Shown here in pieces: positions 27,464 to 36,426 of a stretch of DNA of 64,000 nucleotides. Made by a program: the position numbers and the translations under genes. The notes beneath the pieces are model-generated. The model had not been told where the DNA came from, made no database searches, and saw only the letters and a program-made list of their open reading frames with translations. Source of the DNA: G963676095 sp963676095 (GTDB lineage Bacteria > Bacteroidota > Bacteroidia > Bacteroidales > Prolixibacteraceae); assembly GCA_963676095.1 (NCBI GenBank), contig OY781040.1, forward strand, positions 4,712,001-4,776,000. The letters run 5' to 3'. How positions within the stretch are numbered: position 1 is the first letter of the stretch; each line of letters opens with the position of its first letter.

Positions 27464-27490
27464 TCCCGGTTTTGCCGGGATTTATTTTTT
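27464..27490 (+). terminator. Intrinsic terminator after rng
   Basis: TCCCGG (27464-27469) pairs with CCGGGA (27475-27480) around TTTTG, then a T-rich tail. The remaining gap, 27491-27870, is AT-rich; I see no gene or structured RNA in it. Confidence 0.75.
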
Positions 27491-27870
27491 TCTTCTCCGC
27501 TTGTGTCCAGGGCTTTCTTCTTTTATTCGTTTATTGTTTTCTGTTCTTGAAAATAATTTATAAAGCCTCAATCTTGTGACTCGTATTCAGGTCTTTTTGC
27601 CATCTTCATAAATGAGTGCATTAAAGTGGTCAATAAATAAAAGAGGGAAAATGTAAAAAATAAGAGAAAATTATTGTTGATCATTTGTTTGTAAAAACAT
27701 TTGGTGCTATCTTGTTTTTTCAATGAAGATTAATGAATTATAGCTTTTTTGTTGTGTGCAAAATAATTTGGATTGTGTTTCTTCTTTTGTGAATCATGAA
27801 GAACAGATACGGAAAGATATGATGTTAATTTTTTTTATTGGATAGTTTATTTTAGTTTACATTAAAAAAT

Positions 27871-28839
27871 ATGGGACAGGCTGGTGGCAATAACGGAAAG
27901 TCAGGAATGATGGATTTTGAAGAAATAGTGGGCGGGGATGATTTACATGTTGAGAATTGCCGGAAGGATTCTTCTGTAAAAAATCTTCCTGAAGGTGAAC
28001 AATGTAATTCCATTGGAAAAGGAATACCCTCTCAATCCTTACCCATTGCGTATAAGGAATATGTAGATAATGTTTGCTTTGAAATGGTTTTTGTTCCAGG
28101 CGGGGAATTTGTAATGGGAAGTGATGCTTTTTGTTCAGATGAAAAACCGGCCCATAAGCAAAGCGTTGGAAGTTTTTGGTTGTGTAAAACAGAGGTTACA
28201 GTAAGGCATTTTAAGCTTTTTATTGACAAGACCAACTATTTGACCGATGCAGAGAAAGGTGATGGAAGTTATGCGTGGACCCGCAATGGTTGGTATAAGC
28301 AGAAGAATGTCAGTTGGAGATGTGATGAAAAGGGAAAAATTCGTGGAAGCAGGAGCCTGGATTACCCTGTAGTACATATCAGCTGGAATGATGCGACGGC
28401 TTTTTGCCACTGGCTTAGCGATGCCACGGGAAAAACATGGCGGCTTCCGACAGAGTCTGAGTGGGAATACGCAGCTGGAGGAGGCAACGTTTCCCGAAAA
28501 ATGTGGGCAGGGACTGACGATGAGAGGGCTCTTGATGGTTTTGCCTGGTATCATTCGAATTCAGCTGGAAAAATTCACAGGGTTGCAAAAAAGTTTCCGA
28601 ACAAATTGGGCCTTCAGGATATGAGTGGAAATGTCTGTGAACTTTGCTCCGGATGGTACGGTAGTTATGACAACGAAGAGGCAGTCGGTTCATCAGATCT
28701 GTCTTCCGCAACAGACAGGGCTGTGAGAGGTGGTAGCTGGCTTTATGATTCTTGTTATTGCCGGGTCTCTTTCCGTGATTTTTGTACTCCGGCTCATAGT
28801 GACGGAAACCTGGGGTTCCGCTTGGTTATGGATCTTTAG
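27871..28839 (+). CDS. FGE-sulfatase (SUMF1)-domain protein, cytoplasmic, function unknown
   Basis: A 322-aa protein with an N-terminal polar segment (1-65) and one FGE-sulfatase domain (about 70-322). Hallmarks are FVPGGEFVMGSD, the WRLPTESEWEYAA motif near residue 190, DMSGNVCELC and a GGSW...NLGFRLV end. Family members include formylglycine-generating enzyme, ergothioneine-type oxygenases and non-enzymatic or gliding-linked proteins. The C-terminal cysteine pair needed by true FGE is not in the right register (SCYCR here), so sulfatase maturation is unlikely. There is no signal peptide, unusual for the GldJ/GldK-type relatives, and no sulfatase gene nearby. The lone gene has its own 417-nt upstream gap. 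Confidence 0.75.
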   Translation: MGQAGGNNGKSGMMDFEEIVGGDDLHVENCRKDSSVKNLPEGEQCNSIGKGIPSQSLPIAYKEYVDNVCFEMVFVPGGEFVMGSDAFCSDEKPAHKQSVGSFWLCKTEVTVRHFKLFIDKTNYLTDAEKGDGSYAWTRNGWYKQKNVSWRCDEKGKIRGSRSLDYPVVHISWNDATAFCHWLSDATGKTWRLPTESEWEYAAGGGNVSRKMWAGTDDERALDGFAWYHSNSAGKIHRVAKKFPNKLGLQDMSGNVCELCSGWYGSYDNEEAVGSSDLSSATDRAVRGGSWLYDSCYCRVSFRDFCTPAHSDGNLGFRLVMDL

Positions 28840-28856
28840 CTGTTTAAGGTGCAAGT

Positions 28857-29441
28857 CTAGATGTACCGGGGAACATTTTTTTTGTAAATGAGGTATTTAT
28901 TTTTAAAAAGGTCGGTCAGGAATCTTTCTTCTTTTAAGATGATCAGATGGTGTATGGTTAACGTGTAGATAATCAGTATCCCTACGAACAAGCTGGGGAT
29001 TAGAAGAAAGCAGGAAGCGAAGAAAAAATAAAAGCTAAAATACATGGGATTCCTGCTGAACCTGTAAACTCCGCTGGTTTTCAAAACGTGGGAAGAAAGA
29101 GGTAATCCAACCCTTGTAAAAATACTCATTGAATAATAGGCAGGTATAAGGAACAGGTTCCCGGTCCAGAGAAATACCATGCTCATTAACTTTTGGATTG
29201 CGGGTATTTCTTTCTGTATTATCCATGGAAAAGAACTAAAAAATCCTGGATATGCGGCTGCAATTGATCCTAGGGTAAACAAAATTCCCGCGATTGCTTT
29301 TGCCGTGTAGAACAAACCTGGTGAAATAGTTGGCTTTCCCAAAATTCCCTGTCCATTTCTGAATAACTGATAACCTAGAAGCATTGTGGCAAGTATGGGG
29401 AAGTCAATCAGTACATTTAGGAGTATCTGGATTATTCCCAT
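28857..29441 (-). CDS. Membrane methyltransferase of the isoprenylcysteine/phospholipid type (ICMT/PEMT-like)
   Basis: A 194-aa integral membrane protein with about five hydrophobic segments. The C-terminal signature of ICMT-like enzymes is present: GVYRFSRNPMYF, then LKEERFLTDLFKNKYLIYKK. These enzymes use S-adenosylmethionine to methylate lipid-embedded substrates; which one cannot be told here. The ATG overlaps the stop codon of the upstream permease gene by one base (TAATG), so the two are translationally coupled. It converges with the FGE-domain gene 17 nt away. Confidence 0.8.
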   Translation of the reverse strand: MGIIQILLNVLIDFPILATMLLGYQLFRNGQGILGKPTISPGLFYTAKAIAGILFTLGSIAAAYPGFFSSFPWIIQKEIPAIQKLMSMVFLWTGNLFLIPAYYSMSIFTRVGLPLSSHVLKTSGVYRFSRNPMYFSFYFFFASCFLLIPSLFVGILIIYTLTIHHLIILKEERFLTDLFKNKYLIYKKNVPRYI

Positions 29442-30763
29442 TAACTAATACCTTTGAATCGAAATCCGATTTCAGTTACTGCTTTTTCAATCTCTTTCAG
29501 GTCGATATGTTCACCTTTGACTTTTACTTCCGACTTATTTCTGTCGGCTACAACTTCTTCAATTCCATCTATTTTAAGTAGATTCCGGGTGATACTGGCT
29601 TCACAATGAGAGCAAGTCATACCCTCGACTTTTAGTGTTGTTACGTTCATATCTGTTTTTGTTTTTTCCATTCTTTCATAAAAATAACCCAGAGCAAGAG
29701 ATCCTAAAAGCAAAACGGAAGATGCAACCTGCAGCCACATTGGAAGCATTTCGTGTTCACCGTTGCCATGGATATGGACAATACTGGTAAGTATAAAATC
29801 AGCAGGAATAAGCCAGTTCATAAGCATTCCAAACAGGATGGCCCCTCCTGTTATTGTTCCAAGATAAACCAAAAGTGATTTACGTCCCATCGTATTTCCA
29901 ATTACCGATATCGTCGCCATGTTCGTGGCAGGCCCGGCCATCAGGAAAACAAGGGCCGCCCCCGGGGATACTCCTTTCATAAGGAGGACTGCTGCAATGG
30001 GAATAGACCCTGTCGCGCAAACGTAAAGGGGGATTGAAGCAGCCAGGATAACTAATATTTCGAGAAAACCTAATCCATGGAAAGAACTAAAAAAGTTATC
30101 CGGGAGAATTACTGCGATCAGAGCTGCAAGTAAAAAACCTATGATAAGCCATTTTGCAATATCCTGGAGCAGCTCAACAAAGGCATAGTGACCGGCCCGT
30201 AAAAGTACATTCCCGTTAGCCTTCTTCTCACTACTGTGGCAACTGTATGATGCATCGCTGCATGACAGTTCATTGTCGTTTTTTCCAAGCGCGGCTACAT
30301 CCACTTTAATCCCTGCAAATGAAGATTGCATTTTGCGTACTGGTTTTTCCTTTACCAGGAGATTGGTAAGTACGCCTCCTGCAATACCCGTTATAAATGC
30401 GATTATCGGCCTTAATAAGGCAAATGGCCATCCCAGCATCGAGTAAGTGGCAAAAATGGAATCAATCCCGGTTTGTGGTGTCGAGATCAAAAAAGAATTG
30501 GTTGCCCCTTTGGATGCTCCGTTACGAAAGAAGGAGATGCCTGTTGGGATAACCCCGCATGAACAAAGAGGCATGGGGACACCTAGCAGGGCAGCATTGA
30601 CAACTGAGCGGGTTGTCGATTTTCCCATGTACTTTTGAACTTTGTCGTCAGGAAAAAAAACTTTTAGGAGTCCTGCAAATATTAGTCCGAGAATCAGCCA
30701 TGGGGCCATCTCGTTTAAAAGGGAAATGAGTTCCGAAAAGTATCTTAATATAAATTTTTGCAT
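29441..30763 (-). CDS. SO_0444-family Cu/Zn efflux permease with C-terminal heavy-metal-associated domain
   Basis: A 440-aa inner-membrane permease (ArsP/DUF318-like). Two permease halves of about four helices each (about 1-130 and 205-350) carry the cysteine motif PLCSCGVIPTG near residue 62 and a matching VCATGSIP in the second half. The loop between them has a Cys/His-rich stretch (CSDASYSCHSSEKK). A C-terminal HMA domain (about 375-440) has GMTCSHCEAS. This architecture fits heavy-metal export with cytosolic metal delivery to the pore. It heads a two-gene unit with the ICMT-like methyltransferase. No metalloregulator gene is adjacent; its upstream region carries an unusual long inverted repeat. 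Confidence 0.9.
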   Translation of the reverse strand: MQKFILRYFSELISLLNEMAPWLILGLIFAGLLKVFFPDDKVQKYMGKSTTRSVVNAALLGVPMPLCSCGVIPTGISFFRNGASKGATNSFLISTPQTGIDSIFATYSMLGWPFALLRPIIAFITGIAGGVLTNLLVKEKPVRKMQSSFAGIKVDVAALGKNDNELSCSDASYSCHSSEKKANGNVLLRAGHYAFVELLQDIAKWLIIGFLLAALIAVILPDNFFSSFHGLGFLEILVILAASIPLYVCATGSIPIAAVLLMKGVSPGAALVFLMAGPATNMATISVIGNTMGRKSLLVYLGTITGGAILFGMLMNWLIPADFILTSIVHIHGNGEHEMLPMWLQVASSVLLLGSLALGYFYERMEKTKTDMNVTTLKVEGMTCSHCEASITRNLLKIDGIEEVVADRNKSEVKVKGEHIDLKEIEKAVTEIGFRFKGIS

Positions 30764-30869
30764 ATGCGAATTTTTATTGTAACCAGATTAGTAAACCTCT
30801 TTTTTTGTTTCGTAAACGATTAAAATGACTAATACAATTACACCATCTCCATTGTTTAATTGATCAAAA

Positions 30870-30877
30870 CAAAATTA
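30870..30877 (-). promoter_or_regulatory. Candidate -7 promoter box for the SO_0444 permease operon
   Basis: The minus-strand reading is TAATTTTG, which fits TAnnTTTG, 106 nt before the start codon. No -33 partner is evident. Confidence 0.3.
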
Positions 30878-30965
30878 GGATTGTTTATTTCTTGTTGTGC
30901 CAGAAAAATAAGAATTTTGATATAAAGTTGTACGGAACTAATGTACTTGTGCGCATTCAAAAAAA

Positions 30966-31056
30966 CACAAGTGATTTTTATTTTTTCACAAGTGATTTTT
31001 AAAAAATGTCAAGTGAAAATTTTTTTTTGTCTTGACATTTTTTAAAAATCACTTGT
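30966..31056. repeat. 15-bp direct repeat plus perfect 26-bp inverted repeat upstream of the permease operon
   Basis: CACAAGTGATTTTTA occurs at 30966-30980 and again at 30987-31001. From 30988 to 31013 the DNA is the exact reverse complement of 31031-31056, a 26-bp perfect inverted repeat around a 17-nt spacer. The right arm can therefore also pair, over 14 nt, with the first direct repeat. CAAGTGA appears three times in the left half. The block lies between the nfeD stop and the permease start, so it may end nfeD transcripts, control the permease, or both. Confidence 0.8.
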
Positions 31057-31218
31057 CGTTTTTATCTTTTTCACTATGTTCTCCAGATTTATATGATTTT
31101 GTTTCGTCAATTTTAAACAACTTCTGTATGCATATGTTTTTATATCTCGTTTTATTTTAGGAGGTTAATCCCTGGATCATATTCATTTCCTTATCATTTT
31201 CACCACAATGCTGAAGAG

Positions 31219-32643
31219 TTATTCATTCTTTTTTTGTTCAACATATAATTGTGCGGCTTCTGCTTTAATTACAATGATCTCCGATCCCTTTTCTATCATT
31301 CCCCATGACGCTACGGCATCATATACTTTGCCTTCAATAAGTACTTTTCCGGAGGGCCTGAGTACGGTATGAGCCATGCCTGTTTTACCGGCCAGTGATT
31401 TCAGTGAAGAATCCACGCCCACAAATCCTTTTTCTGTCTCTTGTATTTCCTGAAGCGAGAGTTTTCCAAGGAAACCGTTCCTTGCCGTGAATATTTTTTT
31501 ACTCAGGAACAGGCTCCCTATGAATCCTGCAAATAAGGCAATAATAACCGTCGCAAATGCGGTTACTACCTTTTCCGGGTCTACCCATTTAAAATTAAAA
31601 TCGATATTGTTCAATAAGCTTAAGACCAGTCCTGTAAGACTGAGAATGATCCCCAGTATCCCGGTAATGCCAAATCCCGGTATGACAAAAATTTCAAGAG
31701 CGATCAGTATCAGCCCTACTACGAAGATTAATATCTCCCAATGAGCAGCCAGGCCTTCCAGGTAAAGTGGTGTAAAATAAGCAAGTGCTGAAATAATTGC
31801 TATTACAAGAGGAAATCCAATGCCCGGGGTTTGTAGTTCGAAATAAATACCCCCGATAATAAGTATGATCAGGATTCCTGAAACAATAGGATTGACCATG
31901 AACCCGATAATTCTCTCCAGTGTAGTCGGTTCATATTTAATAATTTCGTAGTTGTTTACCCCAACCTCTTTAAGAACTTCCGGAATATTCTCCGCAATTC
32001 CTTCACAGAAGCCGTGTTTCATCGCTTCATCCGGAGTGAAGGTGAGTATTTTTCCTGTATCACTGATGCCTGGTATGTAAATACTTTCATCAACCATGGC
32101 CTCTGCGATTCTGGGATCCCTGAACCAATGGTAAGTGGTATCCTGTCCGCTGATGTCCCTGATTTTTCCATGAGATTCGGCGGTCGATCGCATGATTGAC
32201 CGCATGTACGACTGGTATTTGTCGGGCATTTTTTGTCCGTTTTGGTTGACCACGGTTGCTGCGCCGATGGAAGCTCCCCGTCTCATGTAAATACTGTCGC
32301 AGGCGATAGAGATAAGGGCGCCGGCACTGGCGGCATTATTGTCAATAAAAACATAAACGGGAATGTGGCTGTTGATAATTTTTGTTCTGATAGAATCGGC
32401 GTCCAATACAGTTCCGCCATAAGTGTTCATATGGATCAGAAGAATATCTGCATGGGAACTGTCTGCTTCAGCAAAAGCTTGCTGTGTTTTTCTCCACAAA
32501 CCGGGCGATATGCTTTCCTTGATGTCGAACTGATAAACGACTTTTTTTGGGGCTGCCTCTTCCTGAGCAGAAGTTAAAGCATAAGAACCTTGCCATGAAA
32601 CAACCATGGTGGCAATGACAAAAAGGAGCAAGCTGGGTTTCAT
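31219..32643 (-). CDS. NfeD-family membrane-bound serine protease (ClpP-class)
   Basis: About 474 aa. A signal peptide (first ~22 residues) leads to a ClpP/SppA-like protease domain (about 35-235) with the glycine-rich MNTYGG and the nucleophile segment ASAGALISIACD. Then come three or four transmembrane helices (about 250-370) and a C-terminal OB-like NfeD domain (about 395-465) ending in VIKAEAAQLYVEQKK. Long NfeD proteins act with SPFH/stomatin proteins in membrane quality control; no stomatin gene is next to it here. I chose the ATG at 32643 since it begins a proper signal peptide; an ATG at 32796 would add 51 residues with no recognisable role. Confidence 0.88.
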   Translation of the reverse strand: MKPSLLLFVIATMVVSWQGSYALTSAQEEAAPKKVVYQFDIKESISPGLWRKTQQAFAEADSSHADILLIHMNTYGGTVLDADSIRTKIINSHIPVYVFIDNNAASAGALISIACDSIYMRRGASIGAATVVNQNGQKMPDKYQSYMRSIMRSTAESHGKIRDISGQDTTYHWFRDPRIAEAMVDESIYIPGISDTGKILTFTPDEAMKHGFCEGIAENIPEVLKEVGVNNYEIIKYEPTTLERIIGFMVNPIVSGILIILIIGGIYFELQTPGIGFPLVIAIISALAYFTPLYLEGLAAHWEILIFVVGLILIALEIFVIPGFGITGILGIILSLTGLVLSLLNNIDFNFKWVDPEKVVTAFATVIIALFAGFIGSLFLSKKIFTARNGFLGKLSLQEIQETEKGFVGVDSSLKSLAGKTGMAHTVLRPSGKVLIEGKVYDAVASWGMIEKGSEIIVIKAEAAQLYVEQKKNE

Positions 32644-32863
32644 ATATGCCTTGTTTTTATACCCAAAGTTAAGAAAATCGCGAGGATTCGCGAGATATCT
32701 TTTTATTGCTTTTATTTTTTCGGGGAATTTTTGTTTTTCCCCTGGCTTTTTATGGTCTCCGTCAACCGAGTTTTTTATAGCGGAGGCGGGTACCATATGA
32801 TTTCGCAGGAATCGTTCCCGGCTAAAAATATTTGCTAACTTTACGGCGCATAAAAATTAAATC

Positions 32864-34210
32864 ATGGACTTGAATTTGCTGACCGCCATTTCTCCTATAG
32901 ACGGACGTTACCGGAAGAAGATTGAGAACCTGCAGTTTTATTTTTCTGAATTTGCGCTGATCAAATATCGCGTGCTGGTTGAAACCGAATACTTTATAGC
33001 GTTATGCGAACTTCCATTGCCTCAGCTCTCTGGCTTTGACAAAAAGATGTTTGTATCCCTTCGACAGGTTGTTGAAAATTTTTCTGTTGAAGACGCCCTG
33101 CGTATTAAAGAAATAGAGAAGGTGACCAATCATGATGTAAAGGCTGTTGAATATTTTCTTAAAGAGGAATTTGATAAACTCGGGTTACACGATTATAAAG
33201 AATTTATTCATTTTGGTCTGACGTCCCAGGATATTAATAACACGGCGGTTCCATGCTCCATTCAGGATGCACTGAAAAATGAATACTATCCGGCTTTAGA
33301 CGAACTGTTGCTTAAGCTGAGAAGTCTGGCGAGTGATTGGAAATCTGTTCCGATGCTGGCAAAAACGCATGGACAACCTGCTTCTCCTACTAATTTGGGA
33401 AAGGAGATCAATGTTTTTGTGGAAAGGATTGAAGACCAGCTTGACCAGTTGAAAGGAATTGCCTGCGATGCCAAGTTTGGCGGGGCAACGGGGAACTTCA
33501 ATGCACATCACATTGCATATCCGGAAATAGACTGGCAGAAGTTTGGGAACCAGTTCCTGAAGAATTCACTTGGACTGAAAAGGTCGAAATATACAACACA
33601 GATTACCCATTATGATAACCATGCCGCTATTTTTGATGCCATGAAAAGGATCAACAATGTGATCCTGGATCTGGACAGGGATATGTGGACCTATATCTCG
33701 ATGGAATATTTTAAGCAAAGGATAAAGGAGGGGGAGATAGGATCATCTGCCATGCCACACAAAGTAAACCCGATTGACTTTGAAAATTCGGAAGGGAACA
33801 TTGGAATGGCAAATGCCATTTTTGAACATCTTGCATCCAAACTCCCCGTGTCGAGACTTCAGCGCGACCTGACAGATTCTACGGTAATCCGTAATATCGG
33901 TGTTCCCTTCGGGCATACTCTTATTGCTTTTAGTTCAACATTGAAGGGATTAAATAAGCTTTTGCTTAATGAAGAAGCTATTAACGCGGATCTGGAAAAG
34001 AACTGGGCTGTTGTCGCTGAAGCGATCCAGACCATCCTTCGCAGGGAAGCCTATCCCAACCCTTACGAAGCGCTAAAGTCGCTTACCCGTACCAATCGAA
34101 AGATAACCAGGGAAGTGATTCATGAGTTTATCGATTCTCTGGAGATAGGGAATGATCTTAAGGACGTACTGAAAAAAATTACTCCTCAGAATTACACCGG
34201 AGTATTTTAG
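32864..34210 (+). CDS. purB: Adenylosuccinate lyase
   Basis: A 448-aa cytoplasmic enzyme of purine synthesis. It splits SAICAR to AICAR and adenylosuccinate to AMP, releasing fumarate in both. The fumarase/aspartase-superfamily signature GSSAMPHKVNPIDFENSEG (about 293-311) is present, together with HFGLTSQDINNTA near residue 116 and TKTHGQPASP-type motif AKTHGQPASP near 166. Length and C-terminal ASL-specific region are normal. It is divergent from nfeD and stands alone, 72 nt before an ABC exporter gene. Confidence 0.97.
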   Translation: MDLNLLTAISPIDGRYRKKIENLQFYFSEFALIKYRVLVETEYFIALCELPLPQLSGFDKKMFVSLRQVVENFSVEDALRIKEIEKVTNHDVKAVEYFLKEEFDKLGLHDYKEFIHFGLTSQDINNTAVPCSIQDALKNEYYPALDELLLKLRSLASDWKSVPMLAKTHGQPASPTNLGKEINVFVERIEDQLDQLKGIACDAKFGGATGNFNAHHIAYPEIDWQKFGNQFLKNSLGLKRSKYTTQITHYDNHAAIFDAMKRINNVILDLDRDMWTYISMEYFKQRIKEGEIGSSAMPHKVNPIDFENSEGNIGMANAIFEHLASKLPVSRLQRDLTDSTVIRNIGVPFGHTLIAFSSTLKGLNKLLLNEEAINADLEKNWAVVAEAIQTILRREAYPNPYEALKSLTRTNRKITREVIHEFIDSLEIGNDLKDVLKKITPQNYTGVF

Positions 34211-34282
34211 TTGATAAAGTATGTTTTTATCTATTTTCCAAGACGAAAGACAAAATAAAGTAATTAACTAAAATTTTTTTCA

Positions 34283-36106
34283 GTGAAGGATCTCCTGAAG
34301 TTACTCCGGCGTTTTTTGCCCCCTTACAAGGGAAAAGTTATTCTTAATTTTTTGTTTAATCTGCTGGCCGCTATTTTCGGGGCCTTTTCGTTTGGTTTGC
34401 TGTCGCCAATCCTGGGAATTCTTTTTAACACGAAGGAAGCTGTTCATACACGGGTTCCGCTGGAGATGTCGGCAAAGTCCATCGAGAATAATCTTTCTTA
34501 TTTTATAACCTGGATCAGGGATACCTACGGAGCGTCTGCAACACTTATTTATATTGGTCTGTTTATTATTCTTATGGTGTTGTTAAAAACAGGGTTCACT
34601 TACCTCGCCAGCTATATGATGATTGGTATCCGGAATGGTGTCGTCCGGGATATAAGGAGTAAGATCTATCGGAAAATGCTTTCTCTTCCGATTGGCTTTT
34701 TTAATGATGAGCGCAAGGGGGACATTATGGCCCGGATGACCGGCGATGTCCAGGAAATTGAGAACTCAGTGATGAATTCACTTGACATGTTGTTCAAGAA
34801 TCCTGTGTTGATACTGATATCTCTTGTTTATATGATTTATACCAGTTGGTCGTTAACTATTTTTGTATTCATCATGCTGCCAGTTACCGGTTTTTTGATT
34901 GGCCGGGTCGGGAAAAGCCTGAAGAAACAATCGAGAAAAGGGCAAAATAAACAAGGCGAATTATTATCCATTATCGATGAAGATATCTCGGGGCTCCGGG
35001 TAATTAAGGCTTTTACTGCGGAAAAGCAGGCTGTCGAAAGATTTGAACGGGAAAATGAGAATTACAGACAGATCATGAACCGTTTGATGAGCCGGTATTT
35101 TCTGGCGCACCCGATGAGCGAATTCCTTGGTACTGCGGTTATCGTGATCGTTTTATGGTATGGCGGGAACCTTATCCTCATGGGACAGGCGGGAGCTTTA
35201 AGCCCTCAGCAATTTATCGTTTACCTCGTCTTTTTTTACAATATCATCAATCCGGCCAAAGCCTTCTCCACGGCCCTGTATAGTGTAGAGAAAGGACTTG
35301 CCTCAATGGAACGGATAGACAGGATCCTGCACCAGAAAAATACGATCCTGGAGAAAGGGAATGCCATTGTAAAACATGATTTTAATCAATCCATTGAATA
35401 CAGGAATGTCAGCTTCCGTTATATCAATGAAAATGTTCTGGATCAGGTAAGCCTGACCATAAAAAAAGGACAGACGGTCGCTTTTGTTGGTAAGTCAGGA
35501 TCTGGAAAGACAACCCTGGTCGATTTGCTTCCCCGTTTTTGGGATGTTTCCGAGGGTGGAATTTATATCGACGGCGATGATATCCGGGATATGAGGATGC
35601 ACGATTTGCGCGGGTTGATGGGGAATGTTAACCAGGAGCCTATCCTGTTTAACGATACGTTTTTTAATAATATTGCATTTGGCTCGGCTAACGCTACCGG
35701 GGAAGACGTAATCCATGCCGCGAAGATAGCCAATGCCCACGATTTTATTATGGCTACCGAAAACGGATACCAGACAAATATCGGAGACAGAGGCGACAAA
35801 CTTTCCGGCGGACAGAAACAGCGCTTGTCTATTGCCCGGGCCATACTTAAAAATCCTCCTATTCTGATTCTTGATGAGGCTACTTCAGCCCTGGATACCG
35901 AATCTGAGAAACTTGTCCAGACCGCCCTGGAGAACCTGATGAAAAACAGGACTTCACTGGTGATTGCACACCGGCTTTCCACGATTAAAAATGCAGATGT
36001 CATTTTTGTGCTCGATAACGGAAAGATTGTTGAAACAGGGACCCATGAAGAGCTTATCGCCCGCCAGGGACAGTATTATAAGCTGCATAAGATGCAGGTA
36101 TTCTAG
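34283..36106 (+). CDS. MsbA-like ABC exporter (permease fused to ATPase)
   Basis: A 607-aa half-transporter that should act as a homodimer or heterodimer. The N-terminal ABC type-1 membrane domain has six helices (about 18-330). The C-terminal ATPase (about 370-600) has Walker A GKSGSGKTT, Q-loop, signature LSGGQKQR, Walker B ILILDEATSALD and switch His in IAHRLST. Families with this shape export lipids (such as lipid A core), peptides or drugs. Sequence and length favour the MsbA-like lipid flippase group common in Bacteroidota, but the substrate is not provable here. It starts at a GTG codon. It may be read with purB, 72 nt upstream. Confidence 0.9.
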   Translation: MKDLLKLLRRFLPPYKGKVILNFLFNLLAAIFGAFSFGLLSPILGILFNTKEAVHTRVPLEMSAKSIENNLSYFITWIRDTYGASATLIYIGLFIILMVLLKTGFTYLASYMMIGIRNGVVRDIRSKIYRKMLSLPIGFFNDERKGDIMARMTGDVQEIENSVMNSLDMLFKNPVLILISLVYMIYTSWSLTIFVFIMLPVTGFLIGRVGKSLKKQSRKGQNKQGELLSIIDEDISGLRVIKAFTAEKQAVERFERENENYRQIMNRLMSRYFLAHPMSEFLGTAVIVIVLWYGGNLILMGQAGALSPQQFIVYLVFFYNIINPAKAFSTALYSVEKGLASMERIDRILHQKNTILEKGNAIVKHDFNQSIEYRNVSFRYINENVLDQVSLTIKKGQTVAFVGKSGSGKTTLVDLLPRFWDVSEGGIYIDGDDIRDMRMHDLRGLMGNVNQEPILFNDTFFNNIAFGSANATGEDVIHAAKIANAHDFIMATENGYQTNIGDRGDKLSGGQKQRLSIARAILKNPPILILDEATSALDTESEKLVQTALENLMKNRTSLVIAHRLSTIKNADVIFVLDNGKIVETGTHEELIARQGQYYKLHKMQVF

Positions 36107-36177
36107 TGTGGCTTTTGGGTGAGGGATTATTTTTTACTTACGCAGGAAGAGAATTTTAGGGTTGTCTTTTATTCATC

Positions 36178-36201
36178 AGGGATGAGACTTTTTGCATCCC
36201 T
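36178..36201 (+). terminator. Weak hairpin downstream of the ABC exporter gene
   Basis: AGGGATG (36178-36184) pairs with CATCCCT (36195-36201) around a 10-nt loop, with no good T run. The rest of the 320-nt gap before the sensor kinase holds only AT-rich DNA and a candidate promoter box. Confidence 0.35.
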
Positions 36202-36269
36202 TATATCATTAACTTCATAAATAACATAAAATTAACCTTCATCTGGTTCTTTCTATTCGGTCATATGCT

Positions 36270-36277
36270 TAAATTTG
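36270..36277 (+). promoter_or_regulatory. Candidate -7 promoter box for the TPR sensor kinase
   Basis: TAAATTTG fits TAnnTTTG, 150 nt before the start at 36427. No -33 partner at 19 nt. Confidence 0.3.
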
Positions 36278-36426
36278 ATATAGTCTGATCTAAAAGTATT
36301 GCAAGGATTAGATAGAAGTTTTTCTTTTTAGCTGTTTCATCGTGAAATCTTTTCAAATAGAGGAGCTGAATTGTTTTTTATTTGATTCCGGAAGGGAAAG
36401 TTTGTTGATCAAAACCTAATTCTTTT

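Noticed and set aside
27871..28839. Formylglycine-generating enzyme for sulfatases
   Set aside because: C-terminal cysteines are not in the FGE register and no sulfatase gene is in the window.
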